Assembly: GCA_038125665.1 (NCBI GenBank)
Contig: JAYPEI010000003.1
Span: forward strand, 62,001-126,000
From: CAILUG01 sp038125665
GTDB taxonomy: Bacteria; Pseudomonadota; Gammaproteobacteria; Pseudomonadales; Pseudohongiellaceae
Direction of reading: 5' to 3'
DNA: 64,000 nt
A model generated the notes under the pieces. The model was not told the DNA's origin. It saw only the letters and a list, made by a program, of their open reading frames with translations, and searched no databases. The first letter of the stretch is position 1. The number at the start of each line of letters is the position of its first letter. Position numbers and translations under genes: made by a program. Below, piece after piece: positions 42,645 to 51,212 of this stretch.

Positions 42645-43103
42645 TTACTGTTGCATTGCAGGAATTGCCGCTCCTTTACTTTCAGCGGCTTCTAATGCAG
42701 TCTTTACCTCTGCGGACATATAGTTTTCATCATGCTTTGCCAGAATCTGACGAGCCATGAAAGTACCATCTTCTTGTAACCTTCCCTCCGCCACAACACC
42801 TTGACCCTCACGAAAAAGATCAGGCAGTACTCCATCGTAAACCACAGAGATATCAGCATTAAAATCTGTAGCGATGAATTGTATTAGTGTCCCTTCACCT
42901 TCTCTTTTCAAGCTTCCTTGTTTAACCATGCCACCTATGCGTAGATTCTGATTGGTCCCCGCTTTCCCTTCAGCAATCTCTGTTGGAGTAAAAAACACAT
43001 TTAGACCCTCATCGAATGCAGTTCTCAATAGAAAGAGAATGGCCACTCCTCCAAGAAGGATAAAAATCACTATCGTCAATCTTGATCGTCTACTGGCTCG
43101 CAT
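42645..43103 (-). CDS. ccmE: Haem chaperone CcmE
   Basis: Periplasmic OB-fold haem carrier. The covalent haem-binding His is in LAKHDENY, matching the HDENY motif; one N-terminal membrane anchor (about 8-27). FFTPTEI and RIGGMVKQGS are typical. 152 residues. ATG at 43103 with an AGGA site. A 143-nt gap separates it from ccmD, the only sizable gap in the ccm run; it appears non-coding and may hold an internal promoter. Confidence 0.96.
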   Translation of the reverse strand: MRASRRSRLTIVIFILLGGVAILFLLRTAFDEGLNVFFTPTEIAEGKAGTNQNLRIGGMVKQGSLKREGEGTLIQFIATDFNADISVVYDGVLPDLFREGQGVVAEGRLQEDGTFMARQILAKHDENYMSAEVKTALEAAESKGAAIPAMQQ

Positions 43104-43246
43104 TCTTTTTTCCTCATGATCTTTTTAAGGATAAACTTAATGCACCCTCTGTATTAAAGCTTACAAATTTACGGCATTAAATTTTTCGCATCAGCTCGTC
43201 CAACTTTTAGCGGCTTACAGAGTTTACTGGCTGAAATATGGTTACG

Positions 43247-43474
43247 TTATGCACGCTCGATATGGTTTTCCTTGGTTACTTTCGTGACAGTTTCTTGCCC
43301 AATTCCCTTGGCTTTTTGCATTCGTAAAAACTGTCGTCTGTTAGCTGCAGGTATCCAAAGATTCCAAACAACAAAAACAGCAAACAAACCATATGACAGC
43401 CAAACAAAGAGGGCATCACCGCCCATCGAGAGGAAATCATGGAAACTTTGAAATTGAAAGTTGGGTAGACTCAC
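43247..43474 (-). CDS. ccmD: Haem exporter accessory protein CcmD
   Basis: Small single-pass protein helping release haem-loaded CcmE from CcmABC. About 75 residues with one membrane segment (about 21-40, LFVWLSYGLFAVFVVWNLW) and a charged C-terminal helix. I start at GTG 43474: it overlaps the ccmC TGA as GTGA and has AGGAGG seven bases upstream, the best ribosome site of the operon. An in-frame ATG at 43510 would overlap ccmC by 40 nt and is less likely. Somewhat longer than the usual 55-70. Confidence 0.88.
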   Translation of the reverse strand: MSLPNFQFQSFHDFLSMGGDALFVWLSYGLFAVFVVWNLWIPAANRRQFLRMQKAKGIGQETVTKVTKENHIERA

Positions 43475-44220
43475 AAGTCTGCCTCCTCTAGCAACATTTC
43501 TTGCACCCATTGGCTATGACGTTCATGACGTAAGATTTCTACTCTTGTACGCAAGATAATAAATAGTAGGTAAAGCCCAATGACACCAAAGCCACAAAAA
43601 AAGGCAGGAATCCATATTTCAGGAGGATTCACACCATCATTACTCGCTGAGAGTTTGCTCGCTCCTTGATGCAAGGTGTTCCACCATTGTACCGAATAAT
43701 AAATCACAAATACGTTAACCACTCCAACCAGAGCCAATACAGCTGAAGCTTTGGCTGCTATTTTTTCAGAATGATAAGCAGATCGAAGGGCTATAATCCC
43801 AAGATAGAGGAATAAAAGAATCAATGTTGATGTTAGCCTGGCATCCCAAATCCAGTAGGTCCCCCATGTTGGACGTCCCCATAAAGATCCTGTCAGCAAA
43901 CATAAAGTACATAACCAAGCCCCCACAGGCGCTATGGCTTTGGAGATAAGATCTGCCATTTTTATTTGCCAGATCATATACATGGCAGCCATCAAAGCTA
44001 GCATCACAAAGGCGCCCATGGCCCCCATGGCTGTGGGTACATGCAGGTAAATAATGCGGTAATTATCACCCATTTGATAATCTGGAGGAGCAAAACCTAA
44101 ACCCCATACCACACCAACCATCATGAGAACACCAGTTATCCAAGATAACGGTTTTAGAGTAGCCGAAGTCATTTGGTAAAAATGTTTAGGTGAACCTAAT
44201 TTGTACAACCACTGCATCAT
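43471..44220 (-). CDS. ccmC: Haem exporter protein CcmC
   Basis: Six-helix inner-membrane protein that loads haem onto CcmE. WGTYWIWDARLTSTLILL is the haem-handling WWD-type motif, near residue 118; the two axial His are in IIYLHVPTAMGA and NTLHQG. 249 residues, ATG at 44220. 17 nt downstream of ccmB and overlapping ccmD. Confidence 0.96.
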   Translation of the reverse strand: MMQWLYKLGSPKHFYQMTSATLKPLSWITGVLMMVGVVWGLGFAPPDYQMGDNYRIIYLHVPTAMGAMGAFVMLALMAAMYMIWQIKMADLISKAIAPVGAWLCTLCLLTGSLWGRPTWGTYWIWDARLTSTLILLFLYLGIIALRSAYHSEKIAAKASAVLALVGVVNVFVIYYSVQWWNTLHQGASKLSASNDGVNPPEIWIPAFFCGFGVIGLYLLFIILRTRVEILRHERHSQWVQEMLLEEADL

Positions 44221-44237
44221 GAAATAATTCCTAGTTA

Positions 44238-44924
44238 TTAGTTGACGCTGATACGAAGTGCAGCACTAATGGCTAGGGGGGCGCCAATAACCGCTCCGAC
44301 TAGCATAGCTCCCATGACAGAAGCTATCCCTCTTACAGGTAAGCCAACTAGAGCTGTTTCAACTAGTCCGGCTCCAAAAACGAGTACGGGTATACACAGG
44401 GGCAATACTATCACAGCAAGCAGCAGACCACTTCTACCTATACCAACGGTTAAAGCGGTACCGATAGCACCAATTAAACTTAAGGTGGGTGTTCCAAGTA
44501 GTAAGCCATAAATTAATGGATAATATCCCACTGTTGGAAGTGCCAACATATAGGCTAATAAAGGTGACAGTACAGCTATGGGAAGCCCGCTAAGCAACCA
44601 ATGACCTACCACCTTCATGAGCACATGAAAATAAAGGGGTTGTGGACTGAGCAACAATACCTCCAAGGAGCCATCCTCAAAATCATTACGAAATAAAGAC
44701 TCCATGGATAGCATTACTGACAATAATGCCATGACCCAAATCACTCCCGGAGCAATACTGCCAAGCCACTCAGGATTGGCAGACCCTCCCAATGGAAAGA
44801 GTGAGGTTGCTATAACAAAGAAAAAGAGAGGATTGAGTACAGCACCGGGGTTTCTTAAACCCAAAAGCAACTCTCTTTGTAGAGTTGCTAGAATAGGGTG
44901 GAACAATCTATCGTTTCTTGACAT
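44238..44924 (-). CDS. ccmB: Haem exporter protein CcmB
   Basis: ABC-type permease of CcmABC with six hydrophobic segments. Recognised by LQRELLLGLRNPGAVLNPLFF near the N terminus and the FRNDFEDGSLEVLLLSPQP segment. 228 residues, normal length. ATG at 44924 shares a base with the ccmA TAA stop. Confidence 0.95.
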   Translation of the reverse strand: MSRNDRLFHPILATLQRELLLGLRNPGAVLNPLFFFVIATSLFPLGGSANPEWLGSIAPGVIWVMALLSVMLSMESLFRNDFEDGSLEVLLLSPQPLYFHVLMKVVGHWLLSGLPIAVLSPLLAYMLALPTVGYYPLIYGLLLGTPTLSLIGAIGTALTVGIGRSGLLLAVIVLPLCIPVLVFGAGLVETALVGLPVRGIASVMGAMLVGAVIGAPLAISAALRISVN

Positions 44925-45601
44925 TACCGCCCTTCCTCTGCAAATTCATGTAGAGTCTGAGCTGGGTGATCAAGATTGAGTTCTCTCAGAGGACAATCCA
45001 AACGTAATTCATGGTGAGTAGTAAGCACTACACTACCCCCTCCTCGAACAAATGTACTGACTTTAGCCTCCAACTCCTTGACGGCCTGCTTATCCAGGGC
45101 TGTAAATGGCTCATCTAAGAGCCATAGCCTTGCATTCGTCAAAAACAGCCTTGCCAAACTCACTCGTCTTTGTTGACCCGCTGATAACTGATAACAAGGT
45201 AGATTTTCATAACCAGCCAGACCTTGAATGCGAAGGACCTCTAGAATCTGCTCCTCGTTTTCGCTATCGATACCTTGCAAAGCGCAAAACCAAGTAAGAT
45301 TCTGCAGGGGTGTTAAAGCACGACTAATACCAGGGCTGTGTCCTAAATAAAACATGTTTAGGCGATAGTCTTCATGGGCCATTGGTGAGTGTTGGACTAA
45401 TTTGCCTTGCCAACTAAACTCTCCAGTAAAATCATGATTGAGATCTGCAAGAATTCGTAGCAGCGTGGTCTTCCCACTGCCGTTGGAGCCTGCTAAATGA
45501 ATGGCCTCTCCTGCATGCAAAGTAAGTTCTAGATCGGTGAAGAGCATACGTTCATCTCGTTCACAGCTAAGTTTATGCGTGTGTATCAATGGCTGTGTCA
45601 C
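44924..45601 (-). CDS. ccmA: Haem exporter ATP-binding protein CcmA
   Basis: ABC ATPase of the CcmABCD complex that drives release of holo-CcmE. Walker A GSNGSGKTTLLR, signature LSAGQQRRVSLARL, Walker B WLLDEPFTALD and switch His in TTHHELRLD are intact. 225 residues. Start is GTG at 45601 with GAGGA four bases upstream. It lies 7 nt after dcd, so dcd leads the ccm operon. Confidence 0.95.
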   Translation of the reverse strand: MTQPLIHTHKLSCERDERMLFTDLELTLHAGEAIHLAGSNGSGKTTLLRILADLNHDFTGEFSWQGKLVQHSPMAHEDYRLNMFYLGHSPGISRALTPLQNLTWFCALQGIDSENEEQILEVLRIQGLAGYENLPCYQLSAGQQRRVSLARLFLTNARLWLLDEPFTALDKQAVKELEAKVSTFVRGGGSVVLTTHHELRLDCPLRELNLDHPAQTLHEFAEEGR

Positions 45602-45608
45602 GCTATCC

Positions 45609-46181
45609 TCATGATCTAGGTGGCGTTACGCCAGTCTGACCTTGGTACTTACCATTTCGATCTTTATAGGAAACCGCACAAATTTCATCAGATTCAAAAA
45701 ATAGCATTTGTGCTACACCCTCTCCCGCATAAATTTTTGCAGGCAAAGGCGTCGTGTTGGAAAATTCTAAAGTTACGTGCCCTTCCCACTCAGGCTCTAA
45801 TGGGGTCACATTAACGATGATGCCACATCTAGCGTAAGTGGATTTGCCCAAACACACAGTAAGCACGTTACGAGGAACACGAAAATATTCTACTGTCCTA
45901 GCCAATGCAAAAGAATTAGGAGGAATGACAATGAAGTCAGCAGTCACATTAACAAAAGAAGTCTCGTCAAAATTCTTCGGATCAACAACATTCGACGTGT
46001 GAACATTTGTAAAGATTTTAAATTCATTTGCACAACGAACATCGTAACCATAGCTAGATGTACCGTAGGAAATCAATTTTTCACCACCCTCTGACATCCG
46101 AACCTGATTGGGCTCGAAAGGTTCCAGCATACCCTGTTCGATAGCCATTCTTCGGATCCAATGATCTGACTTAATACTCAT
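45609..46181 (-). CDS. dcd: dCTP deaminase
   Basis: Deaminates dCTP to dUTP, the main route to thymidylate in proteobacteria. The sequence follows the Pseudomonas-type Dcd closely: MSIKSDHWIRRMA at the N terminus, SYGTSSYGYDVRCA, STYARCG with catalytic Ser/Arg, and PEWEGHVTLEFSN with the catalytic Glu. 190 residues from ATG 46181; an upstream TTG at 46199 has no ribosome site. First gene of a long minus-strand transcription unit with the ccm genes. Confidence 0.95.
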   Translation of the reverse strand: MSIKSDHWIRRMAIEQGMLEPFEPNQVRMSEGGEKLISYGTSSYGYDVRCANEFKIFTNVHTSNVVDPKNFDETSFVNVTADFIVIPPNSFALARTVEYFRVPRNVLTVCLGKSTYARCGIIVNVTPLEPEWEGHVTLEFSNTTPLPAKIYAGEGVAQMLFFESDEICAVSYKDRNGKYQGQTGVTPPRS

Positions 46182-46500
46182 AGCTGGTGCTAGCTCCAAT
46201 ATTACTTACTCTAAACTCTATTTGCCCTATATTTAGAATCACACTTGAAAACACCACAGTACCATCATGCTCGATTGAGCACAAAGACAGTGCCTAGATA
46301 GACACGACCTGATGACGAAGAAACTTTGCTTTCCACAAGTCTGCCATTTAACAGAAAAAGTGTTAGAATGTTATTTTGAAGATGTCATCCATAGGGGCTC
46401 TTCTACGCAAAGATAGCACAGACAAGGCCCCTTCTGGTACAAGATAAGGCCTATCACTTTTCGATACTAGTTATAGCTTTATAGAAATGAGGAGCATAAA
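46182..46500. other. Divergent promoter region between dcd-ccm and cytochrome c
   Basis: 319 bases holding promoters for dcd-ccm (minus) and the cytochrome c gene (plus). A GGGGC/GCCCC inverted repeat (46393-46398 with 46427-46432, 28-nt loop) lies in the probable 5' UTR of the cytochrome gene. AT-rich -10-like sequences are near 46462-46475, but no well-spaced -35 could be assigned. The cytochrome gene has a GAGGAG ribosome site at about 46488. Confidence 0.4.
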
Positions 46501-46839
46501 ATGAAGTTAAAGTTCATAGTGGCCTTAGGCCTGTTAATGTCAATCTATTCAACTGCCAGCTTTGCCGCAGGTGATGCCGCAAAAGGCAAAGCACTTTATG
46601 GTACATGCGGCGCTTGCCATGGCATGAATGGAGAAGGCATGGAGGCACTCAACGCTCCTAAACTTGCCGGACAGCAAGGTTGGTATATCGTTCGTCAGCT
46701 GCAAAACTTTAAAGCAGGTATTCGTGGGACTAATCCAAAAGACGTCTATGGTATGCAAATGGCTCCAATGGCCCAGATTCTGCCAAATGACCAAGCCATG
46801 GAAGACGTAGCTGCTTATATTGTGAGTCTCCCTAATTAG
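46501..46839 (+). CDS. Periplasmic class I cytochrome c
   Basis: 112 residues. A Sec signal peptide (1-22, ending SFAAG) is followed by haem-binding CGACH (about 36-40) and an axial-Met segment MAPMAQIL; DVAAYIVSLPN is the typical C-terminal helix. It resembles the cytochrome c5/c553-like electron carriers of gammaproteobacteria. Ribosome site GAGGAG six bases before the ATG and an excellent terminator after the gene indicate a strongly expressed single-gene unit. It would be matured by the neighbouring divergent ccm operon. Confidence 0.94.
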   Translation: MKLKFIVALGLLMSIYSTASFAAGDAAKGKALYGTCGACHGMNGEGMEALNAPKLAGQQGWYIVRQLQNFKAGIRGTNPKDVYGMQMAPMAQILPNDQAMEDVAAYIVSLPN

Positions 46840-46858
46840 GATTTTTGTAGTAACTGAC

Positions 46859-46887
46859 TTGAATCATTAGTTAATCAAGTTTATAAA
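46859..46887 (+). promoter_or_regulatory. Candidate sigma-70 promoter for the Entner-Doudoroff operon
   Basis: TTGAAT (46859-46864), 17-bp spacer, TATAAA (46882-46887). Predicted start of transcription falls at about 46894, precisely at the first base of the terminator hairpin below. If used, the pgl-edd-eda-glk transcript begins with that hairpin. Other candidates between 46923 and 46984 are weaker. Confidence 0.4.
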
Positions 46888-46891
46888 ATGA

Positions 46892-46922
46892 GAAACCCTG
46901 CCCAGCAGGGTTTTTTGTTTTT
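46892..46922 (+). terminator. Intrinsic terminator after the cytochrome c gene
   Basis: Perfect 8-bp stem (46894-46901 with 46905-46912) closed by a 3-nt loop, followed by a long T tract broken by a single G (46911-46922). It lies 55 nt after the cytochrome c stop codon, a textbook rho-independent terminator on the plus strand. Confidence 0.85.
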
Positions 46923-46984
46923 AATAGCGTAGTTTTCCGCTCTGAACACTTACTGCATGAGCCTGTTTAGGCTAAACTAAGTCA

Positions 46985-47734
46985 ATGATCGAATTATTAT
47001 CCTATGAAAATATCACTACTCTTGAAGAGAATTTACTAACCTACATTACGGATGCCCTATCCGAAGATCTGACTAAGAATCAAAAAGTGAGTCTGTTTCT
47101 AAGTGGAGGAAAATCGCCGCTACCCTTATACCGAAAACTCTCAAACATCCCAATAGATTGGGCATCTATTGAACCCGCGCTTGTTGATGAGCGCTGGGTT
47201 CCCCAAAACAGCCAAAGCTCTAATGAATTTCAAATACGCCAAGCGTTTTCTAACAATATATATTTTCAAGAAAATCTCAAAGGCATGTACCGACCAAATT
47301 ATTCTGCCAATCAAGCAGCAGTTCTATGTAGCCAGCTTTATAATACTATCATGCGTCCTTATAGCCTAGCGTTACTGGGGTTAGGCCCTGATGGTCACAC
47401 AGCTTCCTGGTTTCCAGCAGCCAAAGGACTTAGTTCAGCACTTTTTTCCTCTGCTATCTGCACTGCCATTTTGGCTAGAAGAACTGAAGTTACTGGGAGT
47501 CAAACTGAACGCATGACGTTAACCTTGTCTGCAATTCTCAATACCAAGCGGCTTGTCCTCTTCATTGAGGGTTCAGAAAAACTTGCTGTTTTTAACCAAG
47601 CACAGAAAGACATTAATGATCATGCCAAAACAAGCCCAACGAGTTTAGATACATTTCCACTTCCCCTAAGCTACCTTCTTATGGCCGTCAGAGATAAGCC
47701 TGAACTTAGCTTAAAAGTCTTCTATACGGAGTGA
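46985..47734 (+). CDS. pgl: 6-phosphogluconolactonase
   Basis: Hydrolyses 6-phosphogluconolactone to 6-phosphogluconate, feeding the Entner-Doudoroff pathway. DevB/SOL-type motifs: LSGGKSPLPLYRKL, VDERWVP, and LLGLGPDGHTASWFP. 249 residues. ATG at 46985; the ribosome site is weak and a small hairpin (46960-46973) sits just upstream. First gene of pgl-edd-eda-glk; glucose-6-phosphate dehydrogenase (zwf), often its neighbour, is not in the window. Confidence 0.93.
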   Translation: MIELLSYENITTLEENLLTYITDALSEDLTKNQKVSLFLSGGKSPLPLYRKLSNIPIDWASIEPALVDERWVPQNSQSSNEFQIRQAFSNNIYFQENLKGMYRPNYSANQAAVLCSQLYNTIMRPYSLALLGLGPDGHTASWFPAAKGLSSALFSSAICTAILARRTEVTGSQTERMTLTLSAILNTKRLVLFIEGSEKLAVFNQAQKDINDHAKTSPTSLDTFPLPLSYLLMAVRDKPELSLKVFYTE

Positions 47735-47740
47735 TAAGCT

Positions 47741-49588
47741 ATGCATCCTACCCTCAAAACTGTAACAGAAGCTGTCATTGCGCGTAGTGCTGCTACACGG
47801 ACAAGCTATCTGGAGCGATGTTTTAGTGCAAAAGGATCAGGTCGAGCTAGAGGAAAGTTAAGTTGTGGCAATCTCGCGCATGGATTTGCTGCCTGCGAGA
47901 GTGGCGATAAAGCATCTCTGGCTGAATTTACTCTTCCTAATTTAGCTATAGTCTCTAGTTACAATGAAATGCTCTCCGCACATCAGCCTTTTATCGACTT
48001 TCCAACGCTCATAAAAGAGGCGGCCAAAGAGAGTCAAGCGGTAGCGCAATTTTCAGGAGGTGTCCCGGCTATGTGTGATGGCGTGACGCAAGGTAGACCA
48101 GGTATGGAACTCTCGCTATTCAGCAGAGATGTCATCGCTATGTCGACTGCCGTTGCTCTTTCACATGACATGTTTGATGCGGCTGTGTTACTTGGAGTTT
48201 GCGATAAAATTGTACCTGGCTTATTGATAGGTGCACTACAGTTTGGTCATCTTCCAATGTTATTTCTACCCGCAGGTCCAATGCCCTCTGGACTTCCAAA
48301 CAAGGAAAAACAGAGAGTAAGAGAGTTATATGCCGATGGCAAAGCAACGCGGGCGGAATTACTCACCGCTGAAGCCTCCTCTTATCACAGTCCTGGTACT
48401 TGTACATTCTATGGAACTGCCAATTCGAATCAGGTGCTCGTAGAAATGATGGGCTTGCACTTGCCTGGAGCTTCCTTTGTGAACCCTAATACTGATCTTC
48501 GCTCTGCGCTTACCAAAGCTGCCACAAAGCAAGTATTACGTCACACCGCAGAACATCAGGATTATAGACCACTTGGTCGAGTCGTAGATGAAAAGGCAAT
48601 TATCAACGCACTGGTTGGATTACTAGCGACAGGGGGCTCTACCAATCACACTATACACCTAGTAGCTATCGCACGTGCAGCAGGTATCATACTAACTTGG
48701 GACGATTTTAATACTCTATCTACCTGTATTCCTTTGCTATGTAGAATTTACCCCAACGGAGAGGCAGATATAAATCATTTCCAAGCAGCTGGAGGCATGG
48801 CAACATTGATTCGGTATCTTCTTGATGCAGAGCTTCTCCATGAAGATGTTCTTACTATGGGTCAAAATCATGGCATGCTGCAATACACCACTGAACCCCA
48901 ATTAAGAGACAACGAACTCAGTTGGCTAGAGGGATCGCCAGTTAGTTTGGATGACACTGTCCTACGACCGCCTACAATACCATTTTCATCGACAGGTGGA
49001 TTGAAATTGTTGAAGGGGAATCTGGGGCGAGCAATCATCAAAGTCTCAGCTGTAAAAGCAGAAAATCAAGTCATTGAAGCTCCTGCCATTGTTTTTGATG
49101 AACAGGATGATTTATTAGATGCTTTCAAGGCAGGTGAACTTGAGCGAGATTTTATTGCTGTCTTGCGCTTTCAAGGTCCTCGTGCTTTGGGCATGCCAGA
49201 GCTACATAAATTAACTCCAACTCTGGGAGTCTTACAAGATCGTGGTTTTAAAGTTGCGTTAGTCACTGATGGACGGATGTCGGGGGCTTCAGGCAAAGTA
49301 CCGGCAGCCATACATTTGAGCCCTGAGTGTGCAGCAGGTGGCAAACTAGCCCTTATCCGAAATGGAGATATCATAAGACTTGATGCGCGAGAAGGAAAAT
49401 TAGACGTCATGTTGAGTGCTGATAAGTTTGAAAATAGACTACCCGTGGCCACAGTTCGTCAGCCACATAGCCATGACTTTGGTATGGGAAGAGAGTTGTT
49501 TAGTGGAATGCGTCAACTTGTCAGCAGTGCTGAAACTGGAGCAATGAGTTTTGGCTGGCCTGAAGAAATATCTTCTGGACAGCAATAA
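47741..49588 (+). CDS. edd: Phosphogluconate dehydratase
   Basis: Fe-S dehydratase (IlvD/Edd family) turning 6-phosphogluconate into KDPG. Signatures: SSYNEMLSAHQPF, GVPAMCDGVTQGRPGMELSL and LLGVCDKIVPGLLIGAL hold cluster Cys; GTCTFYGTANSN and DGRMSGASGKVPAAIH follow. 615 residues, standard. Starts 6 nt after pgl with a GGAG site within the pgl end. Confidence 0.97.
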   Translation: MHPTLKTVTEAVIARSAATRTSYLERCFSAKGSGRARGKLSCGNLAHGFAACESGDKASLAEFTLPNLAIVSSYNEMLSAHQPFIDFPTLIKEAAKESQAVAQFSGGVPAMCDGVTQGRPGMELSLFSRDVIAMSTAVALSHDMFDAAVLLGVCDKIVPGLLIGALQFGHLPMLFLPAGPMPSGLPNKEKQRVRELYADGKATRAELLTAEASSYHSPGTCTFYGTANSNQVLVEMMGLHLPGASFVNPNTDLRSALTKAATKQVLRHTAEHQDYRPLGRVVDEKAIINALVGLLATGGSTNHTIHLVAIARAAGIILTWDDFNTLSTCIPLLCRIYPNGEADINHFQAAGGMATLIRYLLDAELLHEDVLTMGQNHGMLQYTTEPQLRDNELSWLEGSPVSLDDTVLRPPTIPFSSTGGLKLLKGNLGRAIIKVSAVKAENQVIEAPAIVFDEQDDLLDAFKAGELERDFIAVLRFQGPRALGMPELHKLTPTLGVLQDRGFKVALVTDGRMSGASGKVPAAIHLSPECAAGGKLALIRNGDIIRLDAREGKLDVMLSADKFENRLPVATVRQPHSHDFGMGRELFSGMRQLVSSAETGAMSFGWPEEISSGQQ

Positions 49589-49598
49589 GGATATCGCC

Positions 49599-50231
49599 AT
49601 GAAACATCACGCTGAAAAATTACAATACATACTTAAACTTGCGCCAGTAATACCCGTGATCACCATAAACAAGGGTAGCAACGCGATACCGTTGGCTGAA
49701 GCTTTGTTGGAAGGTGGATTAAAGACACTGGAAATAACTATGCGTACTCCAGAGGCCTTAGCAGCTATTGAATCTATCGCCTCAGCCTTCCCTGAAGCAG
49801 AGGTGGGTGCGGGAACAGTTCTTAATGTGGCTGACTATCAGCTTGCCACCCAAGCAGGAGCAAGATTCATCGTTAGTCCAGGAGCAACAGACTCACTCAT
49901 AGCACACGCTCAAATTAGCTCAATACCCTTCTTACCTGGAGTAAACACACCAAGTGAAGTTATGCGTTTGTTACAAGTGGGTATTACAACCATGAAGTTT
50001 TTTCCAGCTGAACCTGCTGGAGGTGTACCGATGCTCAAAGCGATGAGCGCACCGCTTGCTCAAGCTCTATTTTGTCCTACTGGAGGCATCACCCTTGGTT
50101 TAGCACCAGACTACCTAGCTCTTCCAAATGTGATTTGCATAGGTGGATCTTGGATGTTGCAAGAAGCGGATTTGAAATCTGGTAACTGGTCTGCTATTAA
50201 AAAGTTAGCCGCGGCTGCTGCAAATTTATAA
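49599..50231 (+). CDS. eda: KDPG aldolase
   Basis: Splits 2-keto-3-deoxy-6-phosphogluconate to pyruvate and glyceraldehyde-3-phosphate. Catalytic residues visible: Glu and Arg in LEITMRTPEAL, Schiff-base Lys in TMKFFPAE, and the CPTGGI phosphate loop. 210 residues from ATG 49599, with AAGGA eight bases upstream and 10 nt after edd. An open frame back to a TTG at 49551 overlaps edd and is not family-like. Confidence 0.96.
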   Translation: MKHHAEKLQYILKLAPVIPVITINKGSNAIPLAEALLEGGLKTLEITMRTPEALAAIESIASAFPEAEVGAGTVLNVADYQLATQAGARFIVSPGATDSLIAHAQISSIPFLPGVNTPSEVMRLLQVGITTMKFFPAEPAGGVPMLKAMSAPLAQALFCPTGGITLGLAPDYLALPNVICIGGSWMLQEADLKSGNWSAIKKLAAAAANL

Positions 50232-50268
50232 ATTGGGCTATATAACACCTGAGTTTTTGGAAATGTCT

Positions 50269-51204
50269 ATGTATCTTGTAGCTGATATTGGTGGTACAAA
50301 TGCACGATTTGCACTTATTGAAGCTGGAAGTCAGACATTGTTACAGCAAAAAACTTTGCCTTGTGCGAAATATCCAACACTACTAGAGGCCCTTCAAGCC
50401 TATCTAGACAGTCAGTCGTGTGACCTCCATAAAATTAAACGAATTTGTCTGGCAGTTGCCGGCCCTGTAGAAGAAGACATCATCAATCTTCCCAATAATC
50501 ACTGGGAATTTTCACGTGACAAACTGGTCAGATCATTAGATTCTGAACTAATAGTCATTAACGATTTTACAGCCCAGATGTATGGCGTCTTAACCCTAAG
50601 CAGCGATGAGCTGCAATGGTTGGGATCGTCCAGACCACGAAGCGGCCTAGTCAGTGCAGCGATAGGTCCTGGAACTGGACTCGGTGTTGCTGGAATTACA
50701 CCCGGACTAGAAATTATTCCCTCAGAGGGAGGGCACTTGGCCTTTGCCCCCGTGTGCGAGCATGAAGTAGAGATCTTACGTGCATTATGGAAAAAATATC
50801 CACGTGCTTCAGTTGAGCGCCTACTTTCTGGACCAGGGTTGTCTATTCTTTATCACATCAATAACGGTGATCAACTCGATACTACGCATTTATCAGCTGC
50901 AACTGTCACTGAACTTGCCCGCGCTAAAGAACCCGCTGCATTACAGACACTCACAGATTTTATAAGTATTCTTGGTTCAGTAGCCGGTGAAGTAGCCATT
51001 GGACTTGGAGCACGTGGTGGCGTATACCTGACTGGAGGAATACTTCCAAAGCTTGCAGGATTATATGATCCTATGCTCCTTCGAGAACGCTTCAACAGCA
51101 AAGGACGTTTTACTGATTATTGCTCAGAAGTTCCATTAGCAATAGTTCTGGCTGAAAATAATGGGCTGAAAGGGTGCGTATATGCTGCGAACAATCTCAG
51201 ATAA
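50269..51204 (+). CDS. glk: Glucokinase
   Basis: Phosphorylates glucose at entry to the pathway. The phosphate motif LVADIGGTNARFAL begins at the N terminus, the catalytic Asp is in VINDFTAQ, and GPGTGLG and AIGLGARGGVYLTGGI are typical of ROK-unrelated bacterial Glk (Pfam Glucokinase). 311 residues from the ATG at 50269, which is seven bases after GGA; an ATG at 50263 is nearly as good. Last gene of the operon, convergent with ltaE 8 nt away. Confidence 0.94.
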   Translation: MYLVADIGGTNARFALIEAGSQTLLQQKTLPCAKYPTLLEALQAYLDSQSCDLHKIKRICLAVAGPVEEDIINLPNNHWEFSRDKLVRSLDSELIVINDFTAQMYGVLTLSSDELQWLGSSRPRSGLVSAAIGPGTGLGVAGITPGLEIIPSEGGHLAFAPVCEHEVEILRALWKKYPRASVERLLSGPGLSILYHINNGDQLDTTHLSAATVTELARAKEPAALQTLTDFISILGSVAGEVAIGLGARGGVYLTGGILPKLAGLYDPMLLRERFNSKGRFTDYCSEVPLAIVLAENNGLKGCVYAANNLR

Positions 51205-51212
51205 GTATGTGT

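Noticed and set aside
46393..46432. GGGGC/GCCCC inverted repeat upstream of cytochrome c as a riboswitch
   Set aside because: 28-nt loop, only 6 bp, no known riboswitch core; listed only as part of the intergenic region.
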